Positions 49,844-57,401 of a DNA stretch of 64,000 bases are shown piece by piece. The notes under the pieces were generated by a model that did not search any database, was not told the DNA's origin, and saw nothing but the letters and a program-made list of their open reading frames with translations. Source of the stretch: Microcella sp. (GTDB taxonomy: Bacteria; Actinomycetota; Actinomycetes; Actinomycetales; Microbacteriaceae). The DNA lies in contig NZ_JAHHDS010000003.1 of the NCBI RefSeq assembly GCF_019739195.1, forward strand, positions 1,674,001 through 1,738,000. Reading direction: 5' to 3'. The stretch's first letter is position 1; every line of letters begins with the position of its first letter. Position numbers and translations under genes: made by a program.

Positions 49844-50473
49844 ATGTCGACGCTGCGTCATCCGGTCGGACCGCAGCCGCCCGAGGTCTACTGGCGGCGG
49901 CGCCTCATCGTGGGCCTGGGTCTGCTCGCGGTCATCGTGATCATCGTGCTCATCATCGTGCGCCCCGGGTCGGGAGACCCTGCGGCCGAGCCGACGCCTG
50001 ATCCGGAGACGACCGAGACGACCGAGCCCGGTGGCGAGACCGACCCCACCGACCCGACCGATGTTGTCGCATGCATCGCGACGCAGGTCGTCGTGACGCC
50101 CGTCACCGACGCCGCGAGCTACCCCGCCGACCAAGAGCCGCTGCTGTCGTTCACGCTGCTCAACACCGGCGCGGCCGCGTGCTCGCTCGAGGCTGGCCCT
50201 GACGTGCAAGAGTTCGTGATCGTCTCGGGCAGCGATCGCATCTGGGCCTCGACCGACTGCCAAGACCCCGGCGTGCCCGCGCCGCTCGTGCTCGAGCCCG
50301 GTGTCGAGGTCGAGAGCACGCCCTTCGCGTGGAGCCGCACCCGCTCGACACCTGGCGACTGCGACGTCGCTGACGACCGCCCGAGCGTCATTGCGGGCGG
50401 GGCGACCTACCGGCTGAGCGTCACGGTGGGCGAGTTCGAGAGCGCGGACGACCGGCCGTTCATCTTGAACTAG
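49844..50473 (+). CDS. Membrane-anchored secreted protein
   Basis: 209 aa. Short cytoplasmic part with PPEVYWRRR, one helix (LIVGLGLLAVIVIIVLIIV), a Thr/Pro/Glu-rich spacer, then an extracytoplasmic domain with four cysteines, probably beta-rich. The ATG at 49844 is preferred; a GTG two codons upstream is possible. No function known. Confidence 0.75.
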   Translation: MSTLRHPVGPQPPEVYWRRRLIVGLGLLAVIVIIVLIIVRPGSGDPAAEPTPDPETTETTEPGGETDPTDPTDVVACIATQVVVTPVTDAASYPADQEPLLSFTLLNTGAAACSLEAGPDVQEFVIVSGSDRIWASTDCQDPGVPAPLVLEPGVEVESTPFAWSRTRSTPGDCDVADDRPSVIAGGATYRLSVTVGEFESADDRPFILN

Positions 50474-50493
50474 GGCCGCGTAGGCTGGTCGGG

Positions 50494-50943
50494 ATGCCGA
50501 AGAAAAAGCCCCCGAAGCGATCAGGCTCACCCGCTCGACGAGCTGCCGCGGCCGCGCTGCCGCCGTCGACTCTGCCGCCTGAGCTGAGGCTGGATGCCGC
50601 CCTCGATCGTCAAGATGCCGCGGCCGTGGCGTTTGCTCTGCGCAACGACCACGTGATCGTGCCGCTGCTGCCCGTCGATGGGCCGCCGCAAGTGCGCGTC
50701 TTCAGGCGGGGCGAGGCCGATAAGTACATGCTGTTGCTCTTCTCGGCGCCCGAGAACTACGCGGCGATGACGCCCGGTGAGGCTGAGCATCGCGTGCTCG
50801 CGTACGACGGTGCGACCCTCGCAGAGTTTCTCGAGCAGAACATCGGCGTGCTCGAGGCCGTGTGGTTCGACGTCGCTGGCCCGCACGCGATGCAGGCCGA
50901 GCCGCAAGACGTGCTCGATGCTTTGCGCTTGACCGCCGAGTGA
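50494..50943 (+). CDS. SseB-like hypothetical protein
   Basis: 149 aa. Lys/Pro/Arg-rich N-terminus, then a domain with VIVPLLPVDGPPQVRVFRRGE and MLLLFSAPENYAAM that resembles the SseB N-terminal fold. Ends 1 nt from the stop of the convergent radA. Weak family call. Confidence 0.6.
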   Translation: MPKKKPPKRSGSPARRAAAAALPPSTLPPELRLDAALDRQDAAAVAFALRNDHVIVPLLPVDGPPQVRVFRRGEADKYMLLLFSAPENYAAMTPGEAEHRVLAYDGATLAEFLEQNIGVLEAVWFDVAGPHAMQAEPQDVLDALRLTAE

Positions 50944-50944
50944 C

Positions 50945-52291
50945 TCAGAACTCGGGTACGTCGAGCTTCTCGTCGTGCGCGCTCGCGAACGCGCGCCGCA
51001 CGGCTTCGCGCAAGTGCAGCGCTGAGGCGTCGATCACCGTGGTGTAGCCGAGGCGCGCACCCTCGGCGGCACGCTGCGGCGCTCCCGACACCGCGCGGAT
51101 CTCACCGGCGAGACTGATTTCTCCGATCGCGGCGAGGTGAACATCCAGAGCCTTCTCGCGACGCGCACTCGCGACGGCCAGCGCGATCGCGAGGTCGGCC
51201 GCGGGTTCGGTGAGGCGAATGCCGCCGACCGTCGAGACGTACACGTCGAACCCGCTGAGCGGCATGCCGCAGCGGCGCTCGAGCACGGCGAGCAGCATCG
51301 CGACCCGCGACGAGTCGACGCCGTTGACGACGCGCCTCGGCTGCGGAGCATTCGAGGCGACGATGAGCGCCTGCACCTCGACGGGAAGAGCGCGGCGGCC
51401 TTCCATGGCGATGGCGACGCACGTGCCGCTGACGGGCGTGCTCGACCCCGACCGGAACAAGACTGAGGGGTCGGCGACCTCGGCGATGCCGTCGCCCGTC
51501 ATCTCGAAGCAGCCGACCTCGTCGGTCGGGCCGAAGCGGTTCTTGAGCGCGCGCACGAAGCGCAGCGCGGTCTGGCGGTCGCCCTCGAACTGGCAGACGA
51601 CGTCGACGAGGTGCTCGAGCAGACGCGGGCCCGCGATCGTGCCGTCTTTCGTGACGTGGCCGACGAGCACGACGGGAATGTCGCGGTCTTTCGCGATGCG
51701 GATGAGCGTCGCCGCGACCTCGCGCACCTGGCTGACCCCGCCAGCGAGCCCATCGACGAGCGACGAGGCGACGGTCTGCACCGAGTCGACGATGACGAGC
51801 GCGGGCTGCATTTCGTCGATCTGGCCGAGAATCGTGGCAAGGTCAGTCTCAGAGGCCAGGTAGAGCTCGGCGGTGAGGGCACCCGTGCGGCCGGCACGCA
51901 GCCGCACCTGGGCGACAGATTCTTCGGCACTCACGTAGAGCACGCGCTGGCCGAGCTTCGCGGCGCGCGCGGCGACCTCGAGCAGCAGCGTCGACTTGCC
52001 GACGCCGGGCTCGCCCGAAAGCAGAATGGCGGCGCCGGGCACGATGCCGCCGCCGAGCACGCGGTCGAACTCGGCGATGCCGGTGGGCGTGTGACTCTCG
52101 CCCCGCGGCTCGATCGACGTGATGGGGCGAGCGGCCCGGCCCTCGGCAACTCGGGCCGGCGCGGTGTGCCGCGTCGGAGCATCCTTCTCGATGACGGTGC
52201 CCCACTGCTGGCATTCGCCGCAGCGCCCAGCCCATTTCAAGGTCGACCACCCGCACTCGGTGCAGACGAAGTTCGCGGTGGGCTTGGCCAT
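50945..52291 (-). CDS. radA: DNA repair protein RadA
   Basis: 448 aa. Four-Cys zinc finger C10, C13, C24, C27, RecA-like ATPase with GEPGVGKSTL and VIVDSVQT, the RadA-specific KNRFG motif, and a C-terminal Lon-like domain (GGIRLTEPAADLAIALAVAS). Helps process recombination branches. ATG 52291 gives the family N-terminus (MAKPTANFVCTECGW). Confidence 0.97.
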   Translation of the reverse strand: MAKPTANFVCTECGWSTLKWAGRCGECQQWGTVIEKDAPTRHTAPARVAEGRAARPITSIEPRGESHTPTGIAEFDRVLGGGIVPGAAILLSGEPGVGKSTLLLEVAARAAKLGQRVLYVSAEESVAQVRLRAGRTGALTAELYLASETDLATILGQIDEMQPALVIVDSVQTVASSLVDGLAGGVSQVREVAATLIRIAKDRDIPVVLVGHVTKDGTIAGPRLLEHLVDVVCQFEGDRQTALRFVRALKNRFGPTDEVGCFEMTGDGIAEVADPSVLFRSGSSTPVSGTCVAIAMEGRRALPVEVQALIVASNAPQPRRVVNGVDSSRVAMLLAVLERRCGMPLSGFDVYVSTVGGIRLTEPAADLAIALAVASARREKALDVHLAAIGEISLAGEIRAVSGAPQRAAEGARLGYTTVIDASALHLREAVRRAFASAHDEKLDVPEF

Positions 52292-52401
52292 GGTGGCTTC
52301 AGAATACGGCGCTGCACCGACCTCGGCGCGCCTGCGCACGGTTGCCGGTCTCGAGCGCCCCCCGTAGGGTCGACGCAACGCACCCGAGCGGAGGATTCAT
52401 C

Positions 52402-52908
52402 ATGCCTACCCGAGTTGCCCGCCTCGCCATTGCCCTCGCCGCCCTGGTTCTGCTGAGCGGATGCTCGCCCGCGGCCCCCGAACCAATAGCCGAACCGGCG
52501 CCGGTCGTCGAGTCGACCGAACCGCTGAGCGAGATCGCCCAGCAGGCCGCCCAGTCGTGTGCGGGGGAGGCTCCCGCGGTCGAGCCCGATGCGCCGCCGC
52601 TCATCGACTGCATCTTCCCTGACGAAGAGTTCTTCATGTTCTGCTCGGGCGCCAATCGCCAGGTGCCGCTCGTCTTCAAGTGGTCAACGTCTGGTGCCGA
52701 GACGGTCTGGTTCGCGCTCGGCCGCGTCGATGACGCGGAGGCGACGAGCTTCAGCGGGCCGCTCGAGGCGAACGCGCAGTACAGCGGCGAGCCGGCCGAC
52801 TCGCTGCGGTTCGACTGCCAGTGGCCGTTCACCGACTACACGATGACGGCCGAGGGTCCGGGCGGTCGCACGACCGAGCAGTTCTCGCTCTTCCGCCGCA
52901 TTCCCTAG
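52402..52908 (+). CDS. Lipoprotein of unknown function
   Basis: 168 aa. Signal peptide with lipobox LLSGC, Pro/Glu-rich linker, then a small domain with three further cysteines. ATG chosen after GGAGGA with 6-nt spacing. Its TAG interlocks with the stop of the convergent cupin (CTAG). Confidence 0.75.
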   Translation: MPTRVARLAIALAALVLLSGCSPAAPEPIAEPAPVVESTEPLSEIAQQAAQSCAGEAPAVEPDAPPLIDCIFPDEEFFMFCSGANRQVPLVFKWSTSGAETVWFALGRVDDAEATSFSGPLEANAQYSGEPADSLRFDCQWPFTDYTMTAEGPGGRTTEQFSLFRRIP

Positions 52909-53276
52909 GGGCGCAGCTGCCTCTCGATCGGCACCGTGCGCTCGACGACCACATCGCCCGTGTGGGCCGTCGTCACGGTCTCGATGAGCACGATCTCGAC
53001 CTCCTCGTCGGCGACGGGGTTGTGACGCACGCCGCGCGGCACGACGAAGAACTCGCCGGGATCGAGCACGACCTCGTCACGGCCCTCGAGCTGAATACGC
53101 AGTCGGCCCGAGACGACCCAGAACAGTTCGTCTTCGTTCTCGTGCGCGTGCCAGACGAGTTCGCCGAGAAGCTTCGCCACCTTGACGTACTGGTCGTTGA
53201 CCTGGCCGATGATGCGCGGAGTCCAGTGGTCGGTGACCTGCGCGAGTTCGGCGGCGATCGTGGTCTTCTCCATCAT
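52905..53276 (-). CDS. Cupin domain protein
   Basis: 123 aa single cupin. Metal site from WHAHENEDELFWVVSGR (HxH...E) and later VPRGVRHNP. Small cupins of this kind are often metal-dependent isomerases or sensors; no substrate is indicated. Confidence 0.85.
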   Translation of the reverse strand: MMEKTTIAAELAQVTDHWTPRIIGQVNDQYVKVAKLLGELVWHAHENEDELFWVVSGRLRIQLEGRDEVVLDPGEFFVVPRGVRHNPVADEEVEIVLIETVTTAHTGDVVVERTVPIERQLRP

Positions 53277-53288
53277 GCACGCATCCTC

Positions 53289-53930
53289 TCAGCCGAGGGC
53301 TCGCGCTCGCGTCGCGAGCGCGCCCGCAAACGCCGACTCCCACACGCGATAGCCGAGGGCCGAAGGGTCAAATTGGTCCCAGGTGAATTCGGGCCATGAC
53401 CCCCAGCCCCGTCGCTTCTCGGTGACGCGGTGCAGCGGCGCGAAGGGCAGACCGCGGGCGCGCACGAGGTCGGCGATGATGCGCGAGGCGGTCACAGCAT
53501 CCCGTTCGCGTTCTCCGAAGTGGAAGCACGGCAGGTCGGCGACGATCGAGTGCGGCGGCAGCGCGGCGATGATGCGCGTGATGCCAGCGCTGAACGCGGC
53601 GTCGTCGAAGTGCACCATGTCGTTCGATCCGATCGCGACCGTGACGACGTCGGGGTCGAGGTCGGCGAGCAGGGGCACCTGTCGCTCAATCGCGTCGTTG
53701 AGGCGCGCGCCGTAGCGCGAGAGGTTGACGACGCGCACCGTGCGCCCGCTCAGCCGCTCGAGGCGCGAGGTGAGCCTGCCGACGTAGCTCGCGTCGAGGC
53801 GGAGCGCCCCAACCCCTTGTGCTGCCGAGTCGCCGACCGCAACGTAGAGCAGCTCGCCGGGCTGCTGTGCCCGTCGCGCCCAGGCCCGTCGCCGCGCGTT
53901 CGTGAACGGAGTGCGCAACGACCAGGCCAT
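53289..53930 (-). CDS. SGNH/GDSL-hydrolase family protein with altered block V
   Basis: 213 aa. Block I VAVGDSAAQGVG holds the nucleophile Ser, block III is GSNDM. In the last block, where the family has D-x-x-H-P, this protein reads DQFDPSALGY: the catalytic His is an Asp (GAC codon). All else is intact. It may be inactive, use another base, or be a lipid-binding relative. Confidence 0.82.
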   Translation of the reverse strand: MAWSLRTPFTNARRRAWARRAQQPGELLYVAVGDSAAQGVGALRLDASYVGRLTSRLERLSGRTVRVVNLSRYGARLNDAIERQVPLLADLDPDVVTVAIGSNDMVHFDDAAFSAGITRIIAALPPHSIVADLPCFHFGERERDAVTASRIIADLVRARGLPFAPLHRVTEKRRGWGSWPEFTWDQFDPSALGYRVWESAFAGALATRARALG

Positions 53931-54017
53931 GCACGCATCGTAGCCACGACGAGTGGATGCTCAGCCGCGGTCGCCCCCGGTTCGACCCGCCCGCGCGCCT
54001 GTACTAAACTCTGTCGC

Positions 54018-54105
54018 GGTGACGTGTCCGAGCGGCCGAAGGTGCAACTCTCGAAAAGTTGTGTGGGTGTTGAGCCCACCGTGGGTTCAAATCCCACCGT
54101 CACCG
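54018..54105 (+). tRNA. tRNA-Ser (CGA)
   Basis: 88-nt class II tRNA with long variable arm. Acceptor GGTGACG pairs with CGTCACC. Anticodon loop CTCGAAA gives CGA. T-arm GGGTTCAAATCCC is normal. CCA is not encoded. The HEPN/MNT module lies just downstream on the opposite strand. Confidence 0.95.
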
Positions 54106-54110
54106 CGTTG

Positions 54111-54127
54111 TGTCCTGTCTCAGGACA
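54111..54127. repeat. 7-bp inverted repeat beside tRNA-Ser
   Basis: TGTCCTG-TCT-CAGGACA starts six bases after the tRNA end. It could be an end remnant of an inserted element or a processing hairpin. The matching second copy expected of an inserted element was not found. Confidence 0.35.
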
Positions 54128-54131
54128 TAGG

Positions 54132-54162
54132 AAACCCTCGAACCTAATGGTTCGGGGGTTTT
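54132..54162 (+). terminator. Rho-independent terminator of tRNA-Ser
   Basis: AAACCCTCGAACC and GGTTCGGGGGTTT form a 13-bp stem (one G-U) with a TAAT loop, followed by a T-rich tail (TTTTCTTGTT). The best intrinsic terminator in the window. Confidence 0.85.
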
Positions 54163-54246
54163 CTTGTTCTCTGGGGCCCTTTCGGTCGTCCTGTGAGCTG
54201 ATAGTCGCGGCTGGAAACGATCGTGAGCTCGCGGAAAGCCTGGTCG

Positions 54247-54651
54247 TCATGAACCGGCCATCGACGCTCGTGCTGCTTGCAGAATCGCCTCGTGCGCGCG
54301 TAAGGCAGTCTGAACATCGGCCGCTGACGCCGGAGTCGGCGAGTACCCTGCCTTTGTCTTGATCGCGAGCAGTCGCTGAAGGCTCGTGCTCGCGGCCGGA
54401 TGAGCGCGCTTGAGCAACTGCACTGCCTCGCCATGGTTGCCGGAAGCGGAGTACTCGCCGAGCGTCACAATGCAAATCGCGTCGGCTGCGGCGATGCCGC
54501 AATGCACCGCGTTGGTGACGTAGACGTCGGGATACTGGGCCGTCGCTGTCGACACGTCATAGAGCGCGGCAGCGGTTTCTGCGAACTCCTCGGCTACAGC
54601 GAACCTTGCCGCAGCGTCTGAGCGCCCCGCGGCTCGAGTCGGCGGGGTCAC
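54247..54651 (-). CDS. HEPN-domain protein (toxin-like partner of MNT)
   Basis: 134 aa, all helical, with NAVHCGIAAADAICI typical of HEPN proteins paired with nucleotidyltransferases. GTG start overlapping the nucleotidyltransferase stop (GTGA). A clear R-x4-6-H ribonuclease motif is not seen, so it may not be an active RNase. Confidence 0.72.
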   Translation of the reverse strand: MTPPTRAAGRSDAAARFAVAEEFAETAAALYDVSTATAQYPDVYVTNAVHCGIAAADAICIVTLGEYSASGNHGEAVQLLKRAHPAASTSLQRLLAIKTKAGYSPTPASAADVQTALRAHEAILQAARASMAGS

Positions 54652-55262
54652 TGCGGCCTGATCAGGGCACGAAACGCCTCTCGGTCTCCGTAGAGAGTGA
54701 TGGCGTGATTCAAGATGTCTACCAAGACCGGCTCATTGGCCTGTTGCCCCCGAATTTCGGCTTCAGTCAGGCTCAAGACGCGACAGTCGTTCCCCGTCCA
54801 TAGCGAGATGTCGTGCTCCAATGCAGCGATCTCGTTTTCCCTTGGTTCCGTCGAGGTACCGCGGTGGATAAGCGCGATGTCAATGTCGCTGTGCTCCGTC
54901 ATGCTGCCGCGCGCGGCTGAACCGAACATCGCGGCGAACAGGGGCGGATCGGGCGATTCCTCGAGCGCATGGGTGATGCGTGTGCGAAGCGTTGATGGGA
55001 TTGCGCTGAGCTCAACGATGGCGTTCGCTGCAAGGTGGTCGACATTCAGCCGATAGGCAATCGAGCGGCCCACGTGGCGATTGAGCACGACGCCCTGGGC
55101 GACCAGACGGTGGAGCGCGCGCCGAATGCCCTCGCTCGACCGACTGTCGATGATGCGTCTGAGGTCTGCGACTGTGTGCTCGGAATCGCTTCGTGCCAAC
55201 ACGCTGAGAACATCGCCATCGACCGAAGCAGTGACGGTGCGCAGGGGTGCATCAAGCTGCAT
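54648..55262 (-). CDS. MNT-type nucleotidyltransferase with N-terminal wHTH
   Basis: 204 aa. N-terminal winged helix (VLARSDSEHTVADLRRIIDS), then a polymerase-beta-type nucleotidyltransferase with FGSAARGSMTEHSDIDIAL: the GS and the D-x-D metal ligands are present. ATG 55262 follows AAGGGGGGAG by 8 nt. In HEPN/MNT pairs such enzymes modify and silence the HEPN toxin; the added wHTH suggests it also represses its own promoter. Confidence 0.82.
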   Translation of the reverse strand: MQLDAPLRTVTASVDGDVLSVLARSDSEHTVADLRRIIDSRSSEGIRRALHRLVAQGVVLNRHVGRSIAYRLNVDHLAANAIVELSAIPSTLRTRITHALEESPDPPLFAAMFGSAARGSMTEHSDIDIALIHRGTSTEPRENEIAALEHDISLWTGNDCRVLSLTEAEIRGQQANEPVLVDILNHAITLYGDREAFRALIRPQ

Positions 55263-55298
55263 GACGCGGCTCCCCCCTTCTGTGGTTACTGCACGATA

Positions 55299-55314
55299 GT
55301 ACGCATATACGTAC
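55299..55314. promoter_or_regulatory. Palindrome upstream of the MNT gene
   Basis: GTACGCATATACGTAC, 14 of 16 positions symmetric, 37-52 bp before the start of the nucleotidyltransferase gene. A likely operator for the wHTH domain of its product. Confidence 0.45.
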
Positions 55315-55346
55315 AAAAGTGGGCGTGGACGCAGCATCGCGCAACG

Positions 55347-56348
55347 TCATGACATCCAGTGCGGGTAGTGCGCCTCGACCACGTTCGGGTGCGAGCGCAC
55401 GCGGCTCTTGAGCCAGTTGACGCCGAATACGGGGTGCAGGGGGTTGCCGGGGTCGACCGTCACGCCCCGCGCCGAAGCCGCAAGCTCGGGCGGCAGCTCG
55501 ATCGTCGGAATCTCTGCGTCGAGCGCCGGGCCGAAGAAGAACGGCACTGAGATGCGCGAGTCGCCGGCGGGGGGCGACTGCACGCGGTGCAGGGTGGCCT
55601 TGAGGTAGCCGTTCGTGGCGATCTCGAGCAGCTCGCCGATGTTGACCACGAATGCGCCGGGCACCGAGGGGGCGTCGATCCACTCGCCGTCTTTCTCGAC
55701 CTGCAGACCGCCCTTGCCCTCTTCGACATAGAGCAGCGTGAGCACGCCCAGGTCTTTGTGCGCGCCGACGCCCTGCGTGCCCTCGGTCTGCTCGCGCCCC
55801 GGGTATCGTGCGATCTTGAGGTGCGGCGAGGCGTTGCTCGCGAAGGCGGCATCGAAGGTGTCGGCGGGTGCTCCGAGCGCCTCGGCCCACGAGCGCAAGA
55901 GGGTGACACTGATCTCGCCGAGCCGGTCGATCCACTCGGTCGCGACCTCGCGCAGGGCGGGCAGCTCGGCGGGCCACAGGTTGGGGCCCTCGAGCGCCCA
56001 GAAGTCGGGCACTCCTGAATCGAGCGGCACAGCATCCCGTTCGGCACCGATGTCGATCTGCTCGCGCCAGTCGGTCGCGCCCTGCGTGAGCTCGCCGCCC
56101 ATGCGGGTGTAGCCGCGAAAGTGCGGGCTGTGGGTGTTCTCGATGGCGAGCTTCGCATCGACCGGCAGCGCGAAGAAGTCGCGCGCTGTCTGCATCATCC
56201 GGTCGATGAGCTCGGGGCTCAGGCCGTGGCCGACGAGGTAGAAGAAGCCGACCTCGTGGGTGGCGCGCCGCAGCTCGTCGCGGAAGCGGGCGGCGTCGTC
56301 GGCCGAGCCGGCGAGTAGGGAGAGGTCGAGAATGGGCAGCGTGCGCAT
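55347..56348 (-). CDS. Isopenicillin-N-synthase-like Fe(II)/2-oxoglutarate dioxygenase
   Basis: 333 aa. DIOX_N-type N-terminus (GFFYLVGHGLSPELIDRM), Fe ligands in GAHKDLGVLTLL (H-x-D) and HRVQSP, and the 2-oxoglutarate Arg in RISVPFF. ATG 56348 gives MRTLPILDLS. Substrate unknown; family members act in secondary metabolism, ethylene formation or amino acid oxidation. Confidence 0.9.
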   Translation of the reverse strand: MRTLPILDLSLLAGSADDAARFRDELRRATHEVGFFYLVGHGLSPELIDRMMQTARDFFALPVDAKLAIENTHSPHFRGYTRMGGELTQGATDWREQIDIGAERDAVPLDSGVPDFWALEGPNLWPAELPALREVATEWIDRLGEISVTLLRSWAEALGAPADTFDAAFASNASPHLKIARYPGREQTEGTQGVGAHKDLGVLTLLYVEEGKGGLQVEKDGEWIDAPSVPGAFVVNIGELLEIATNGYLKATLHRVQSPPAGDSRISVPFFFGPALDAEIPTIELPPELAASARGVTVDPGNPLHPVFGVNWLKSRVRSHPNVVEAHYPHWMS

Positions 56349-56412
56349 GGGTATTCCTGTTCGTGAGTCGTGCTGTCGGGAGGGGCGGGCGCAGAGAAGG
56401 CGCACCGAGGGT

Positions 56413-56433
56413 CTAGTTCGCGAAGGGAACTAG
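56413..56433. terminator. Hairpin between PPK2 and dioxygenase genes
   Basis: CTAGTTC and GAACTAG pair perfectly over a 7-nt loop, 66-86 bp after the PPK2 stop on the minus strand. A short direct repeat of AGCGACAAC follows. Possible terminator, without T-run. Confidence 0.35.
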
Positions 56434-56498
56434 CGACAACAGCGACAACAGAACAGAGTGCTCACGATGCGACGAGAGTAGCAGTCGTCGAGGCGCGT

Positions 56499-57311
56499 CT
56501 ACGAGCCCAATCTGCTCGCCACATCGGGCACGTGCTGGTGCTGCTCGCGCGGGGGCCGCTGGTAGTCGGTCGCGGGGGGTCGATCGGGAATCGCGACCAG
56601 TTCGGGCTCAGAGCGCTCGTGGCGGATCTCACCGAGCAGGTGGCTGATGACATTGATGCGGGATGCTCGCTTGTCGTCGCTCTCGATCGTCCACCACGGC
56701 GCCTCGGGTATGTCGGTTGCGGCGAACATGGCGTCTTTCGCGCGCGAGTAGTCTTCCCATCTCTTGATCGACTCGAGATCGGTGGGGGAGAGCTTCCATC
56801 GGCGCAACGGGTCGTCGACCCTCGAGGCGAAGCGCTTCTGCTGCACGTCGTCAGAGACCGAGAACCAGTACTTGAGCAGGATGATGCCGTCTTCGACGAG
56901 CATGCGCTCGACGACGGGCACTTGACGCAGAAAGCGCTGGTATTCGTCGTCGCTCGAGTAGCCCATGACGCGCTCGACGCCAGCGCGGTTGTACCACGAG
57001 CGGTCCATGAGCACGATTTCGCCGGCGGTCGGCAGCAGCTCGATGTAACGCTGGAAGTACCACTGGCCACGCTCGCGCTCGGAGGGTTGCGGCAAGGCGA
57101 CGATGCGCGCGTGGCGCGGGTTGAGGTACTGCATGACGCGCTTGATCGCGCCGCCCTTGCCCGCGGCATCGCGACCTTCGAAGATGACGAGAACGCGTCG
57201 CCTGGTCGCGATGACCCACTGCTGCATCTCGACGAGTTCGATCTGCAGGCGCTTGAGTTCCGCTTCGTAGAGCTTCTTGGGCACTCGCTTCGGGTGCTTC
57301 TTCTTCGCCAT
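56499..57311 (-). CDS. ppk2: Polyphosphate kinase 2
   Basis: 270 aa PPK2-family enzyme, transferring phosphate between polyphosphate and nucleoside diphosphates. Walker A FEGRDAAGKGGAIKR and Walker B-like DRSWYNRAGVERVMG are intact; KYWFSVSDDVQQKRF and RRWKLSPTDLES are also typical. ATG 57311 (MAKKKHPKRVPKK); an open frame continuing upstream is only antisense to the copper ATPase gene. Confidence 0.95.
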   Translation of the reverse strand: MAKKKHPKRVPKKLYEAELKRLQIELVEMQQWVIATRRRVLVIFEGRDAAGKGGAIKRVMQYLNPRHARIVALPQPSERERGQWYFQRYIELLPTAGEIVLMDRSWYNRAGVERVMGYSSDDEYQRFLRQVPVVERMLVEDGIILLKYWFSVSDDVQQKRFASRVDDPLRRWKLSPTDLESIKRWEDYSRAKDAMFAATDIPEAPWWTIESDDKRASRINVISHLLGEIRHERSEPELVAIPDRPPATDYQRPPREQHQHVPDVASRLGS

Positions 57312-57372
57312 GGGTGCTCCTCGCCTTGACCGCACTGTACGCCCCTTCCGGTCGAGAGGAAGGGGTTGACTC

Positions 57373-57389
57373 ATACCCCAGGGGGGTAT
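57373..57389. promoter_or_regulatory. CsoR-like operator of the copper ATPase
   Basis: ATACCCCAGGGGGGTAT, 7-bp perfect arms with a 3-bp centre, lies between TTGACT (57366) and TATACC (57387), i.e. inside the promoter. It matches the G/C-tract operators of copper-sensing CsoR repressors and recurs at 59514. Confidence 0.7.
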
Positions 57390-57401
57390 ACCGTAGCCGC
57401 C

